From the IMG/VR virus record IMGVR_UViG_3300022542_000961, positions 1-22,463 of that record: a stretch of DNA of 22,463 bases. One strand, written 5' to 3'. Of this stretch, positions 1 through 7,031 are shown piece after piece (the first letter of the stretch is position 1; each line of letters opens with the position of its first letter). Source of the stretch: a virus. A model generated the notes under the pieces. That model worked only from the letters and a program-made list of their open reading frames with translations, made no database searches and had not been told where the DNA came from. The position numbers were made by a program, and so were the translations under genes.

Positions 1-1
1 G

Positions 2-205
2 TTCCTCAAAACCCGTTCAAGTGATGGGGTAGGTAAAACTATCTACCTAAAATGGAATGGAAGTACATTACGAATAACAAACCCTGATGGTGATAATAAA
101 CACCAAACGAACCTAAACATACGTAATCCAAAAGCGAAGAATGGTTCAGAAGATTTTCTTTCTTCCCCAAGTGGAAATGGGTTGATAGATTTAATTGACG
201 TATAG
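2..205 (+). CDS. C-terminal end of an unrecognised protein (partial)
   Basis: An open frame enters from the left edge in the frame beginning at base 2 and runs 67 codons to TAG at 203-205. It contains no stop and has the codon character of the neighbouring genes. The visible peptide is polar, rich in Asn, Gly, Lys and Ser (for example YLKWNGSTLRITNPDGDN), and ends NGLIDLIDV. It has no membrane segment and no motif I recognise. The start lies outside the window. The polar beta-type composition would suit a virion protein, but that is only a guess. No terminator is visible behind it; the next gene's promoter starts three bases after its stop codon. Confidence 0.6.
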   Translation, partial: FLKTRSSDGVGKTIYLKWNGSTLRITNPDGDNKHQTNLNIRNPKAKNGSEDFLSSPSGNGLIDLIDV

Positions 206-207
206 CG

Positions 208-236
208 TTGACTTACAACACAAAAAACTATATAAT
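208..236 (+). promoter_or_regulatory. sigma70-type promoter
   Basis: TTGACT at 208-213 and TATAAT at 231-236 are separated by exactly 17 bases, which is close to the bacterial sigma70 consensus. It lies 24 bases before the ATG at 261. The same two hexamers with the same spacing recur at 6934-6962. This suggests host RNA polymerase transcribes the following pair of small genes early. Confidence 0.8.
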
Positions 237-260
237 ATACAATAATTATAGGAGAGCAAG

Positions 261-626
261 ATGCAAACAATTGAACCAATTACTATTATTAATGTGGATG
301 ATGTTCCTCACGCAGTGAGTGATATGTCCGAAGAAGTAAAACGTCTCGTTGATTTTTACAACGATTGGCGAACTGAAGAAGCCCAACTTAAAGGCGACAC
401 ACTAAAAGTACAAGCAGCGATGCGTGACCTTTCTCGTGAAATCATTACAACAATTCGTCGTGAAAAGGAACAGGCTGATGCTGAACAAGCTGCAATCGTG
501 GTTGCTCAAGAAAAAGAAAAAGAAGCTGCTAAAGAAGAAGTAGAAATAACAGACGAACCCGAAACACAAGTTGAAGATACCGTTGAATTTTCAGATGGTG
601 AAACTGATGGTAATGCCGATGCTTAA
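261..626 (+). CDS. Small acidic coiled-coil phage protein (DUF6447-like)
   Basis: A 121-residue protein with AGGAG nine bases before its ATG. The N-terminus (ITIINVDDVPHAVSDMSEEV) followed by a long helix with alternating charge resembles the small phage proteins grouped as DUF6447, which begin with an I-x-I-D-G-x-x-Y-x-L-x-x-L-S-type strand and continue as one helix. The family call is from memory of the pattern and is tentative. Residues 70-95 are Lys/Glu/Ala-rich and coiled-coil-like, and residues 95-121 are a strongly acidic tail. Function is unknown. It is the first gene behind a strong sigma70-like promoter, so early expression is likely. The next gene starts inside its last codons. Confidence 0.8.
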   Translation: MQTIEPITIINVDDVPHAVSDMSEEVKRLVDFYNDWRTEEAQLKGDTLKVQAAMRDLSREIITTIRREKEQADAEQAAIVVAQEKEKEAAKEEVEITDEPETQVEDTVEFSDGETDGNADA

Positions 627-939
627 AGAACGGGAAATTACAAATATCCGTTATACGAAAGTAAACGATGACAGTGGTACACTCAATAGATTTGAAACGA
701 CAGATAGAACTATCATTCCAACTTCCGTTCCAAAGACTAATATAAAAGCAGTTGATGTAACAGGCCTCTCCGAGTCTGACCAAATTGAACTCCAAAGTTT
801 ATTAAATGAATATACAGAATATGTGCGAGAACATTTAAAATCAGCATATTCATTTGAAGATTGGACAAGTCATTCAAAAAACAAAGATGTTGATGTGAAA
901 TGGCGGACGTTTAAAGTTCAAAACACAGAAATACTCTAA
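613..939 (+). CDS. Conserved-looking phage protein, unknown function (possible WYL-like fold)
   Basis: About 108 residues. The frame is open from 571, but ATGs at 607, 613 and 619 fit better because they reduce the overlap with the upstream gene (stop at 624-626). I chose 613 without strong ribosome-site support. The core reads NIRYTKV, then RTIIPTSVP, then NIKAVDVTGL, followed by a helix. The order of R-Y-T, I-I-P and N-x-K-A-x-D is reminiscent of the short beta module in WYL-domain proteins, which sense ligands or nucleic acids; this is weak similarity only. It is translationally coupled to the preceding gene and followed by a clear terminator. Confidence 0.7.
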   Translation: MPMLKEREITNIRYTKVNDDSGTLNRFETTDRTIIPTSVPKTNIKAVDVTGLSESDQIELQSLLNEYTEYVREHLKSAYSFEDWTSHSKNKDVDVKWRTFKVQNTEIL

Positions 940-965
940 TCATCATTTTTGATGGTGCTCCAACT

Positions 966-998
966 AAACCCAATCTTTTAAAGGTTGGGTTTATTTTT
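966..998 (+). terminator. Rho-independent terminator
   Basis: AAACCCAA at 966-973 pairs perfectly with TTGGGTTT at 985-992. The stem extends inward through T-G, C-G, T-A and T-A pairs and is followed by ATTTTTG. It lies 27 bases after the stop of the gene ending at 939 and closes the first operon. Confidence 0.85.
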
Positions 999-1004
999 GT
1001 CTGA

Positions 1005-1012
1005 CATAAATA
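1005..1012 (+). promoter_or_regulatory. T4-type late promoter box (CATAAATA)
   Basis: CATAAATA differs by one base from the T4 late -10 box TATAAATA. It lies directly behind a terminator and 21 bases before the ATG at 1034, with no sigma70 -35 element. Similar boxes stand before several other genes in the window. Confidence 0.55.
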
Positions 1013-1033
1013 CAACATTAATGTGGAGATATG

Positions 1034-2542
1034 ATGAAATTAACCGAATTTATTAATGACAGTGTAGTAACTGATCAAGGTGTATACTTATTACACGAAG
1101 GAATTGAGCATATTGAAGCTCTACCACTTGATAAATTCATTGATGCTGTGGAAAATCTTGAGAAATTCATTGCAACTGAAAAGTTAGATGGTGCTAATTT
1201 AATATTTGGTTTTGATAATAAAGGAAAGTTCTACACAAGTCGTGAAGCCAAAGGTGCAGCTAAAAAATTGTATTCAGTTAATGATTACGAGGTCAATGCT
1301 GCAAATTCGGGGTTTGCAAGCGCACACGCAGCACTTGAGAAAGTGTCTCCAGAATTAAAGAAAGTAGTTGATAATGGTGAAGCAGTAGAAGTTGAAATAT
1401 TATTTGGCCGACAGCCGAATGCTATAGTGTATGGTTCATCATACGTAGCATTCCTTCGTATGCTTCCAGGTGAAAGCAAAAAACACCCAAATCAAGAAAA
1501 AATTAAAAAACTTGCCAATGTAATGAATAATAAATCAGTTAGTGTCACAACTAAACACGTAGCGACAGATGATGGAGTTGATATCAAAGCCGAAGATGTA
1601 AAACATACGTGGAAGTTTACATCTGTGTCGTATGTTGAGTCTCATCATTTTAGTAAAGTTAATGTTAAAAAAGAAATAGCTGATTTCCGCAAATTCCTTA
1701 AAGAAAAGAATAAGATAGGAGATCTTGGGTTGACGAATATGGATATCATTGGTATCAAATTACCGAGTGTCCCAAAAGAAGTCAGGCAAGAAGTTAAGGC
1801 TGAACGTGAAAGACTTGCAAAGATAGCAACTGAAAAATTCAAACTCCCAATAAAGGAAAAATTCCTTGATGAAGTTCTTCGTCAACTTGCTCCGGCGCTT
1901 CGTGATGTAGAGGTTGAAGCACACGAAGAAACTGGTGTTGAAGGTGTTGTACTCCTAAATCCAAAAACTCTTGAACAATTAAAAATTGTTGACAAAGATG
2001 TATTCACAATCATTAATCAGTTTAACTTTGCTATCCGTAATGAAATTAAGAGCACGGCACGTGGTCGTCAGAAATTTGAAAATGTTTCGTTAGGTGTTAA
2101 AGGTGATGTATTCGGTGATATGCTGCAACGAGTTGCAAAAGCAGTTGGTATTCCTGGTCTTGGTGAATATATCTCAATTAAACGAACAATCAAAAAATTC
2201 GTTGGCGATGACCTAAAAGAAACTATGAAAAATTTCACTGGAGAATTCAAGATAAAAGATGTCAACAAATTGAAAACGAAGGTGGTTGATGGTATTGAAG
2301 AAGGTATCAGTGATTTAGAGGATGGGTTGAAGAAGTATAACAAAGAATGGAAATCCTATACCCTAAAACTGAAGACTGGTAAAGAAATCAAATACACGAA
2401 AGAAATACATAATCGCACATTGATGGTATTCGCTGAAGTGCGTAAAGAAATGCGTGAAATGCTATCAAATGTGAAGAAAGCTAAGAATGTTGGTGATATT
2501 GCTGTTGCAGTATATGGAAAACAACTCCGTTCTATCCACTAA
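1034..2542 (+). CDS. Ligase-like covalent nucleotidyltransferase (DUF6267-type)
   Basis: About 502 residues. Two ATGs occur in a row (1031 and 1034). GGAG at 1025-1028 is better spaced for 1034. Motif I of the ATP/GTP-dependent ligase and capping-enzyme superfamily is clear: TEKLDGANL, with Lys50 as the expected AMP-accepting lysine. Further candidate motifs follow in the right order: VEVEILFG near residue 120 (motif III region), EGVVLLNP near 302 (motif IV) and LKIVDK near 317 (motif V). This supports an enzyme that forms a lysyl-AMP intermediate, probably an RNA or DNA end-sealing ligase. I recall long phage proteins of this kind being filed as DUF6267. The long helical Lys/Glu-rich C-terminal half (about 340-502) is not a known ligase domain. 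A late-type promoter and the neighbouring scaffold-like gene suggest late expression, unlike a typical early repair ligase. T4 RNA ligase 1 (gp63) also works in tail-fibre attachment, a possible precedent. Confidence 0.75.
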   Translation: MKLTEFINDSVVTDQGVYLLHEGIEHIEALPLDKFIDAVENLEKFIATEKLDGANLIFGFDNKGKFYTSREAKGAAKKLYSVNDYEVNAANSGFASAHAALEKVSPELKKVVDNGEAVEVEILFGRQPNAIVYGSSYVAFLRMLPGESKKHPNQEKIKKLANVMNNKSVSVTTKHVATDDGVDIKAEDVKHTWKFTSVSYVESHHFSKVNVKKEIADFRKFLKEKNKIGDLGLTNMDIIGIKLPSVPKEVRQEVKAERERLAKIATEKFKLPIKEKFLDEVLRQLAPALRDVEVEAHEETGVEGVVLLNPKTLEQLKIVDKDVFTIINQFNFAIRNEIKSTARGRQKFENVSLGVKGDVFGDMLQRVAKAVGIPGLGEYISIKRTIKKFVGDDLKETMKNFTGEFKIKDVNKLKTKVVDGIEEGISDLEDGLKKYNKEWKSYTLKLKTGKEIKYTKEIHNRTLMVFAEVRKEMREMLSNVKKAKNVGDIAVAVYGKQLRSIH

Positions 2543-2555
2543 ACAGCTTTGCTCT

Positions 2556-2563
2556 TATAAATA
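2556..2563 (+). promoter_or_regulatory. T4-type late promoter box (TATAAATA)
   Basis: This is an exact TATAAATA, the T4 late -10 consensus. It lies in the 50-base gap between the ligase-like gene and the next gene, 30 bases before the ATG at 2593. No matching -35 hexamer is needed or seen. Confidence 0.7.
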
Positions 2564-2592
2564 GATAAGACACGAATAATAGGAAAATAACT

Positions 2593-3576
2593 ATGTCACT
2601 ATTGCAAAAATTAATTAAAGAAGAAGCAGCGGAAGGCGCAGTAAGCGCAGGAGACGTTGCTGGTGTTCGTGAACCTTTAGGCTCTGAACCTACCGAAAAA
2701 GTAAAAGTGAAGAAAAAGAAAAAGAAAAAGAAAACATCTCTACTTAGACGCACCATTGCAGAAATGGAACAAAAATTTGACCAAGCAGATGTTATTTCAA
2801 AGCTCAAAGCCGCTGAAAAAAGTGCAATAATTGATCAAGATACTGTTGCTTTTGGACTTGAAGATGAAGAAGGTAATATGGTAAAAGTTCACGTTCGTGC
2901 AGAACAGGCTGAAGATTTTCAAGCCGCTCTCGAAACTGCTCTTGCTGGAAATGAAGATGATGAGACAGAAGATGCATCATCACTTGAAATTGCTGAAGTA
3001 TTGTTTGAACTAAAAGATAAATTTGAAATCGTTGATATTGACTGGGGAGCCATTCCAGAAGATGAAGAAGAAAATCAAGAAGTTGAAGGCGAAGGCGATG
3101 AATTAGGCCTTGGTGATGAAGAAGGTGACATGGGCGATGAAGACCTTGGTGATGAGGAAATGGTTGCCGATGAAGACCTTGGTGATGAAGAAGTAGCAGC
3201 AACCGCTCTAACCCAAGTTATAGATATGATGAAAGCTGATGCAGAAGCTAAGAAAGCAGAAGCAGAAGCTAAGAAAGCCGAGGCAGATGCAAAGACTGCT
3301 GGGTATGCTGCACAAGCAGCCGCTGAAAAAGTTAAACAAGAAGAAGAAATTCTTGATATGGAAACATATAACAAATCAAAGGCCGATGCTGATAAAGAAG
3401 CAAAACGTCTTGCTCAATTAGCAAAATACAAACACGACATGGCTGGCGAAGCTGATGTTGAAGTAACAAAAACAGAAACAGAAATAGATGTTGCGCCTGA
3501 AGAGGAAGAAGATACCAATACGTTAAGTGTTGATGACTTAACAGATCTATTGCGTAAAAGACTTCAATCAAATTAA
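2593..3576 (+). CDS. Acidic coiled-coil protein, possible prohead scaffold/core protein
   Basis: A 327-residue protein with an AGGA site before the ATG. It has distinct zones: an N-terminal 35 residues, a run of eight lysines at about 39-46, a moderately conserved-looking middle (about 50-160), a very acidic zone at about 155-205 built from repeated GDEDLGDEE units, an Ala/Lys/Glu heptad-like coiled coil at about 215-270 containing AEAKKAEAEAKKAEA, and an acidic tail ending in a short helix (VDDLTDLLRKRLQ). Highly charged, low-complexity helical proteins of this kind are typical of phage scaffold or prohead core proteins (compare T4 gp22, gp67 and gp68). A late-type promoter supports a morphogenesis role. 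No capsid gene lies in the window to confirm it, so the functional call is inference. Confidence 0.75.
   Translation: MSLLQKLIKEEAAEGAVSAGDVAGVREPLGSEPTEKVKVKKKKKKKKTSLLRRTIAEMEQKFDQADVISKLKAAEKSAIIDQDTVAFGLEDEEGNMVKVHVRAEQAEDFQAALETALAGNEDDETEDASSLEIAEVLFELKDKFEIVDIDWGAIPEDEEENQEVEGEGDELGLGDEEGDMGDEDLGDEEMVADEDLGDEEVAATALTQVIDMMKADAEAKKAEAEAKKAEADAKTAGYAAQAAAEKVKQEEEILDMETYNKSKADADKEAKRLAQLAKYKHDMAGEADVEVTKTETEIDVAPEEEEDTNTLSVDDLTDLLRKRLQSN
3136..3188 (+). repeat. 20-bp direct repeat in the acidic zone
   Basis: GATGAAGACCTTGGTGATGA occurs at 3136-3155 and again at 3169-3188, 33 bases apart and in frame, encoding two copies of DEDLGDE. It indicates local tandem duplication in a low-complexity part of the scaffold-like gene. 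Confidence 0.85.
3241..3278 (+). repeat. 21-bp-period tandem repeat in the coiled-coil zone
   Basis: GCAGAAGCTAAGAAAGC occurs at 3241-3257 and 3262-3278, a period of 21 bases or one heptad of seven residues. It encodes repeated AEAKKAE units, consistent with a coiled coil growing by heptad duplication. Confidence 0.85.
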
Positions 3577-3586
3577 GGGGATTAAG

Positions 3587-4171
3587 ATGGCAAAGGAACG
3601 ATTAAGCAGAAGTGACAAGGGTGTAACAGCACTTGTTCACTCTTTCATGAAAGACGGAATGGGACTTTCCCCAAAAACTATTAGTTTGGTAATGAAACGT
3701 ATTCGTGACCAAGGCGAACTTGCTCAAATGAAAAATCATATGCGTGGTTTAGGTGGTAGTACATATAAGCGTATCAACCAAGCTATGGATATGGCCGAAG
3801 AAGATGTGGCAAAAATGAGCAAAGGTAAGAAGGAAGACGACCAGGAAGAAAAAGCCGCTCCAGACAAAGCCGAAGCCAATGACGAAACTGAAGTAAAAGA
3901 AGGAAAATTTACATTCATGCATCACTTGCTTAACGAGCTTAATGTTCGTGACATTGCTGCAGATGAAGTTGAAACTGTTAGCAAAGAAGAGCGTATGAGA
4001 CGTGCTCGTATGGGAGACACTCAACTAAAACGTGAACGTACAAAAGAATTAACTGATCAGCAACGCAGCAAAGATCCTATTGATAAAAAGATTGTACAAC
4101 TTCGTCAACAAATTGCTAAACTCCAAAAAAGAAAGAAAGAAGCTGGTGGAGATACTGAGGGTACAGTATAA
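3587..4171 (+). CDS. Charged helical protein of unknown function
   Basis: A 194-residue protein with AGGGG eight bases before its ATG, ten bases after the previous stop. Residues 1-75 form a helical, fairly hydrophobic unit (GVTALVHSFMKDGMGLSPKT). Residues 80-110 are Lys/Glu-rich and probably disordered. Residues 108-130 contain FMHHLLNELNVRDIAADEVE, and the tail (135-188) is Arg/Lys-rich and helical, with a short coiled coil (KKIVQLRQQIAKLQKRKKE). I do not recognise a family. Its place between a scaffold-like gene and a highly basic small protein, all co-directional, suggests a shared late operon. A structural or assembly role is inference only. Its stop codon overlaps the next ATG by one base (TAATG). 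Confidence 0.75.
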   Translation: MAKERLSRSDKGVTALVHSFMKDGMGLSPKTISLVMKRIRDQGELAQMKNHMRGLGGSTYKRINQAMDMAEEDVAKMSKGKKEDDQEEKAAPDKAEANDETEVKEGKFTFMHHLLNELNVRDIAADEVETVSKEERMRRARMGDTQLKRERTKELTDQQRSKDPIDKKIVQLRQQIAKLQKRKKEAGGDTEGTV

Positions 4172-4512
4172 TGTTATTAGATGAAGTATTATACGAATGT
4201 GAAGTTATTTACACTGATGAAGAGGGTAATACCCTAAATGAAGCGGCGATTCGCCAATTTAAACGGTTCGGGACTGTAATTAAACGTCAATACCGGTGCA
4301 CTTCTGGTCCAAAAAAAGGTAAAATGGTAGCAACACCATCATCATGCGCAACCCGTAAAGATCCCAAAAAGGTTCGTCATGGTCGTAAAGTTGCCCGTAT
4401 GAAGAAAGGTGTACGTATTCGTAAAACTATTATCTCAAAGAGAAAAGCAGTTTCAAAAATGGTTACACGGATGAACCAACGATTAGCTGGTAAGAGACCT
4501 GCAAAAAAATAA
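4171..4512 (+). CDS. Small, very basic protein (possible nucleic-acid-binding or packaged protein)
   Basis: A 113-residue protein whose ATG shares a base with the preceding stop, so it is translationally coupled. The first 30 residues are acidic (LYECEVIYTDEEGNTLNEAA). The rest is dominated by Lys and Arg, with the segment YRCTSGPKKGKMVATPSSCA (two cysteines) and a C-terminus of repeated KK and RK clusters ending RPAKK. No membrane segment is present. The charge suggests DNA or RNA binding, or neutralisation of packaged DNA; the exact role is unknown. It contrasts strikingly with the acidic protein two genes upstream. Confidence 0.75.
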   Translation: MLLDEVLYECEVIYTDEEGNTLNEAAIRQFKRFGTVIKRQYRCTSGPKKGKMVATPSSCATRKDPKKVRHGRKVARMKKGVRIRKTIISKRKAVSKMVTRMNQRLAGKRPAKK

Positions 4513-4521
4513 ATAAGATGT

Positions 4522-5193
4522 ATGAAATTCGTACACACAAACACAATACAATTTGATGAATTGCATGCTGAAATTGTCCATGGACAACGTTGGTATACAA
4601 CTCCGTCTGGAACTAAGTATCCTTCCATAACAACCGTCCTTAGTGACAAACCTAAACCATATCTTGAAGCATGGAGACAATCACTCGGTCCAAAAAAAGC
4701 TGCTACAGAAACAGAACGATGTGCTACTCGTGGGACTGCAGTTCATCTATTAGCTGAGAAATACCTCAATAATGAGGAAGGTTTCTTAAAAGGCGAGAAA
4801 CCAGAATACATTCGTTTATTCAATCAAATTAAACTCCGCCTCAACAAAATTAATAATATTCGTGCTCAAGAAATTCCAATGTATAGTGAGAAATTAAAGC
4901 TTGCTGGTCGTGTTGATTGTGTTGGTGAATACGAAGGGATACTGTCTATCATTGATTTTAAGACGTCCAATAACAACAAAGATGAAGATATGATAGAGGA
5001 TTATTTCTTGCAGTGTACTGCATATGCTATTATGTATCATGAGTTATTCGGTGAGGCTATTGAAGATATTGTTATAATCATTGCAGTTGAGAAAGGAATG
5101 ATGCCAATGGTATATAAACGTAAAATTGATGATTATGTTGTACCATTGTTAGAACGTATAAATACCTTCTACAAGGAGAATTCAAATGGATAA
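4522..5193 (+). CDS. PD-(D/E)XK nuclease (RecB/Cas4-like exonuclease)
   Basis: A 223-residue protein with the full set of family landmarks in order: RGTAVH (His75), QEIPMYSE around Glu117, GRVDCV (Asp132), IIDFKTS (Asp145 and Lys147, the catalytic D-x-K), and YFLQCTAYA (Gln164, motif QxxxY-like). These place it in the PD-(D/E)XK superfamily with the RecB/Cas4 type of N-terminal His. A metal-dependent DNA exonuclease or endonuclease is expected, possibly in recombination, DNA-end processing or host DNA breakdown. It starts ten bases after the basic-protein gene. An out-of-frame ATG at 4518 was not chosen because only the 4522 frame is long. Its last eight bases overlap the next small gene. Confidence 0.85.
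   Translation: MKFVHTNTIQFDELHAEIVHGQRWYTTPSGTKYPSITTVLSDKPKPYLEAWRQSLGPKKAATETERCATRGTAVHLLAEKYLNNEEGFLKGEKPEYIRLFNQIKLRLNKINNIRAQEIPMYSEKLKLAGRVDCVGEYEGILSIIDFKTSNNNKDEDMIEDYFLQCTAYAIMYHELFGEAIEDIVIIIAVEKGMMPMVYKRKIDDYVVPLLERINTFYKENSNG
5157..5164 (+). promoter_or_regulatory. T4-type late promoter box inside the nuclease gene (TATAAATA)
   Basis: An exact TATAAATA lies within the last codons of the nuclease gene, 22 bases before the ATG at 5186. The spacing matches the palindromic late promoter at 13772-13783. It could let the small peptide and the protease be made late, apart from the nuclease. It encodes Arg-Ile-Asn-Thr, so chance occurrence in coding DNA cannot be excluded. Confidence 0.5.
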
Positions 5194-5362
5194 GACAAGA
5201 TTAATGGAATTGGCTGGAATGCAGTTGAATGAGATGGATCGTGGACCGCAAGCCGTTGAAGTATTAACTACTATTATTAGTGAATATGAAGATATCCAAA
5301 ATAATGACGTGAAAGACATATTAAAAGACTTGCGAGTATTGATTAACGATTTGGAAGCATAA
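5186..5362 (+). CDS. 58-residue helical peptide, unknown function
   Basis: ATG at 5186 follows AAGGAG (5174-5179) and runs 58 codons to TAA at 5360-5362. It overlaps the end of the nuclease gene by eight bases and abuts the next ATG at 5363, so it sits neatly in a coupled gene series. The sequence begins MDKTRLMELAGMQLNE and is helical and acidic throughout. The R-L-x-E-L-A-G start recalls short peptides and N-termini of phage head proteins, but I cannot assign it. A late-type box at 5157 may drive it. Confidence 0.75.
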   Translation: MDKTRLMELAGMQLNEMDRGPQAVEVLTTIISEYEDIQNNDVKDILKDLRVLINDLEA

Positions 5363-6283
5363 ATGAAATTTGAAAACATACAAGAATTAAACAGTGAATT
5401 TTCCAAAGGTAAATTAAAATCTTTACCTGAAAAAATTTCTATTGATGGTGTGGAATATCGGTTTACGAACAGTACTGTATATCCTCTTGAAGATATTGTC
5501 AATGATAAGAAAAAGCCTATGATGGTCTACGCTCTTGATCGTAAGAAAGAAAATGTTGCTAAGTATGATGAAAAACACACAAGTGCTGATGATGCAAAAA
5601 GTTTTCAAGATCGTTTAGTTTTTGTGTGGGCATCGGTTAGACTTATGATTCGTCCTGTCAATGTAAAATTTGTTTCCAAAGCTCGTATGACACAAGTAAT
5701 GGTTCGTGAAGCAAATGACCAAAACGTCATTGGTGATGTTGTAGAAATTCGTTTTACTACATTCCCACAACCTGTTACATTAAAAGGTAAAGTAGATACT
5801 GGTGCGTTGATGAGTTCACTTCATGCTGATAAATTTGAAATCAACGAAAAGGCAAATACTGTTAGTTTTGTATCCAAAGATATTTCAAATAATGTTATTA
5901 CTTTACCATTGCAAGATAAACAAGCTGTCAAATCAGCAGATGGTGGTACCGAATATCGTCCAGTCATTGCACTGAATATTGAAGTAAACGGAAAACGTAT
6001 ACCAGATGCATTATTCAATCTTAACGATCGTAATAACATGGACCATAAATTATTGGTTGGACAAAATATTCTTGAGAAAGGTAAGTTCTTAATTGATCCA
6101 TCTATACAAGAAGGTATTGAAATTACTGATTGGGATATGCTTGAAGCAGAATTTTCTAATATTGAAATACCAGCTCAATTTTTTGAAATTAGTGATGAAC
6201 ATCTGGTAGAAGAGTTACGTATTCGTTTAACACAAAATAACGATATTAACCTTACCGAAGACCTTACCTTTATAACAAAATAA
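5363..6283 (+). CDS. Retropepsin-like aspartic protease (RimB/DUF785 type)
   Basis: A 306-residue protein starting directly after the previous stop. Residues 1-125 are an unassigned extension. Residues 125-250 match the RimB-like retropepsin domain (ATP-dependent zinc protease, DUF785): a strand leading to KGKVDTGALMSSLHAD with catalytic Asp145 in D-T-G-A, then YRPVIALNIEVNG, then LLVGQNILEKGKFLIDPS (232-247). The pattern D-T-G-A ... R-P-V ... L-[LV]-G-[RQ]-x-x-L ... F-L-[IV]-D-P-S is the signature of this family. In bacteria RimB removes glutamates added to ribosomal protein S6 by RimK. No RimK-like ligase is visible here, and neighbours are late, structural-looking genes, so prohead maturation is an alternative role. 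The C-terminal 55 residues are acidic. The protease fold is fairly sure; the substrate is unknown. Confidence 0.75.
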   Translation: MKFENIQELNSEFSKGKLKSLPEKISIDGVEYRFTNSTVYPLEDIVNDKKKPMMVYALDRKKENVAKYDEKHTSADDAKSFQDRLVFVWASVRLMIRPVNVKFVSKARMTQVMVREANDQNVIGDVVEIRFTTFPQPVTLKGKVDTGALMSSLHADKFEINEKANTVSFVSKDISNNVITLPLQDKQAVKSADGGTEYRPVIALNIEVNGKRIPDALFNLNDRNNMDHKLLVGQNILEKGKFLIDPSIQEGIEITDWDMLEAEFSNIEIPAQFFEISDEHLVEELRIRLTQNNDINLTEDLTFITK

Positions 6284-6300
6284 TACATAGGAGCCAACAT

Positions 6301-6924
6301 ATGGCAAGTAAATCTCCTTTCTTAATTAAACAGGAGTTCATCTCTCCTCTCCATTGTGAAGACTTGGTTGACATGCTTGACCTTACTGTTCCTGATGTAG
6401 ACACAGAAGGACATCCACTTAAAACTATTCGTATGCATGATCGTGCAGAAGAAATCATATTTAATCGCATTGAACAACTTATTCCTGAATTTGAAGAATA
6501 TTATAGAGTAGACTATCGTGGTACTGAACCGATGGTATTTGAATGGTATACAGATGAATGTAAAGGATACAGTCCGCATTGTGAAAATAGTAATTACATA
6601 GGAAAGAAATGGCTTAAAACAAAAGACCGAGATTTTACTGGTGTATTATTTTTAAGTGATTATCAAGAACAAATTCCTTTTGATTCCGATTTTGAAGTAT
6701 ATGGCGGTAAGTTAGAATTTGCACAACATCAATTTGGTTTTAATCCTCAACGTGGGACGTTGGTATTATTTCCAAGCGACCCACATTTTATCAATAACAC
6801 TACTGAAATTCTGGTAGGTGATTTATATCAAGTTCGGTTCCATATTGCAACAGAAAAGCAATTTTTGTATGATCCAACTTGTTTTCCTGGAGATTACACC
6901 AGTTGGCTGCAGGAGTTCGCGTGA
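6301..6924 (+). CDS. 2-oxoglutarate/Fe(II)-dependent oxygenase (prolyl 4-hydroxylase-like)
   Basis: A 207-residue protein with AGGAG nine bases before the ATG. The double-stranded beta-helix oxygenase landmarks are present: YSPHCEN with His93 and Glu95 as the H-x-(D/E) iron pair, a stretch GVLFLSDYQE, GGKLEFAQ, RGTLVLFPSDPHFINN with distal His162, and YQVRFHI with Arg179 in the place that binds the 2-oxoglutarate carboxylate. Glu instead of Asp in the metal pair is less usual but known in the superfamily. P4H-like oxygenases are common in marine T4-like phages; substrates are mostly unknown and may be proteins or nucleic acids. It is the last gene of the block that starts at 1034. Confidence 0.8.
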   Translation: MASKSPFLIKQEFISPLHCEDLVDMLDLTVPDVDTEGHPLKTIRMHDRAEEIIFNRIEQLIPEFEEYYRVDYRGTEPMVFEWYTDECKGYSPHCENSNYIGKKWLKTKDRDFTGVLFLSDYQEQIPFDSDFEVYGGKLEFAQHQFGFNPQRGTLVLFPSDPHFINNTTEILVGDLYQVRFHIATEKQFLYDPTCFPGDYTSWLQEFA

Positions 6925-6933
6925 TATTACCCG

Positions 6934-6962
6934 TTGACTTTATTAGGGTAATGTAGTATAAT
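6934..6962 (+). promoter_or_regulatory. sigma70-type promoter, with a late-type box behind it
   Basis: TTGACT (6934-6939), 17 bases, TATAAT (6957-6962): the same hexamers and spacing as the promoter at 208-236. GATAAATA follows at 6968-6975, one base off the T4 late box. Both lie in the 107-base gap before the transglycosylase gene at 7032. This suggests dual early and late transcription of that gene. Confidence 0.75.
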
Positions 6963-7031
6963 AATGTGATAAATAAAGTAAGTCTTTAACGAGACCACGG
7001 TTACTTTTAGTTTAATTTTTGAGGTAGTAAA

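Noticed and set aside
2804-3374. Long minus-strand open frames opposite the scaffold-like gene
   Set aside because: They are His/Leu/Gln- or Ser-rich mirror products of the GAA/GAT repeat codons on the + strand and have no ribosome sites.
4508-4515. AATAAATA as a late promoter for the nuclease gene
   Set aside because: It lies only six bases before the ATG at 4522 and consists of the lysine codons and stop of the preceding gene, so transcription could not start upstream of the gene.
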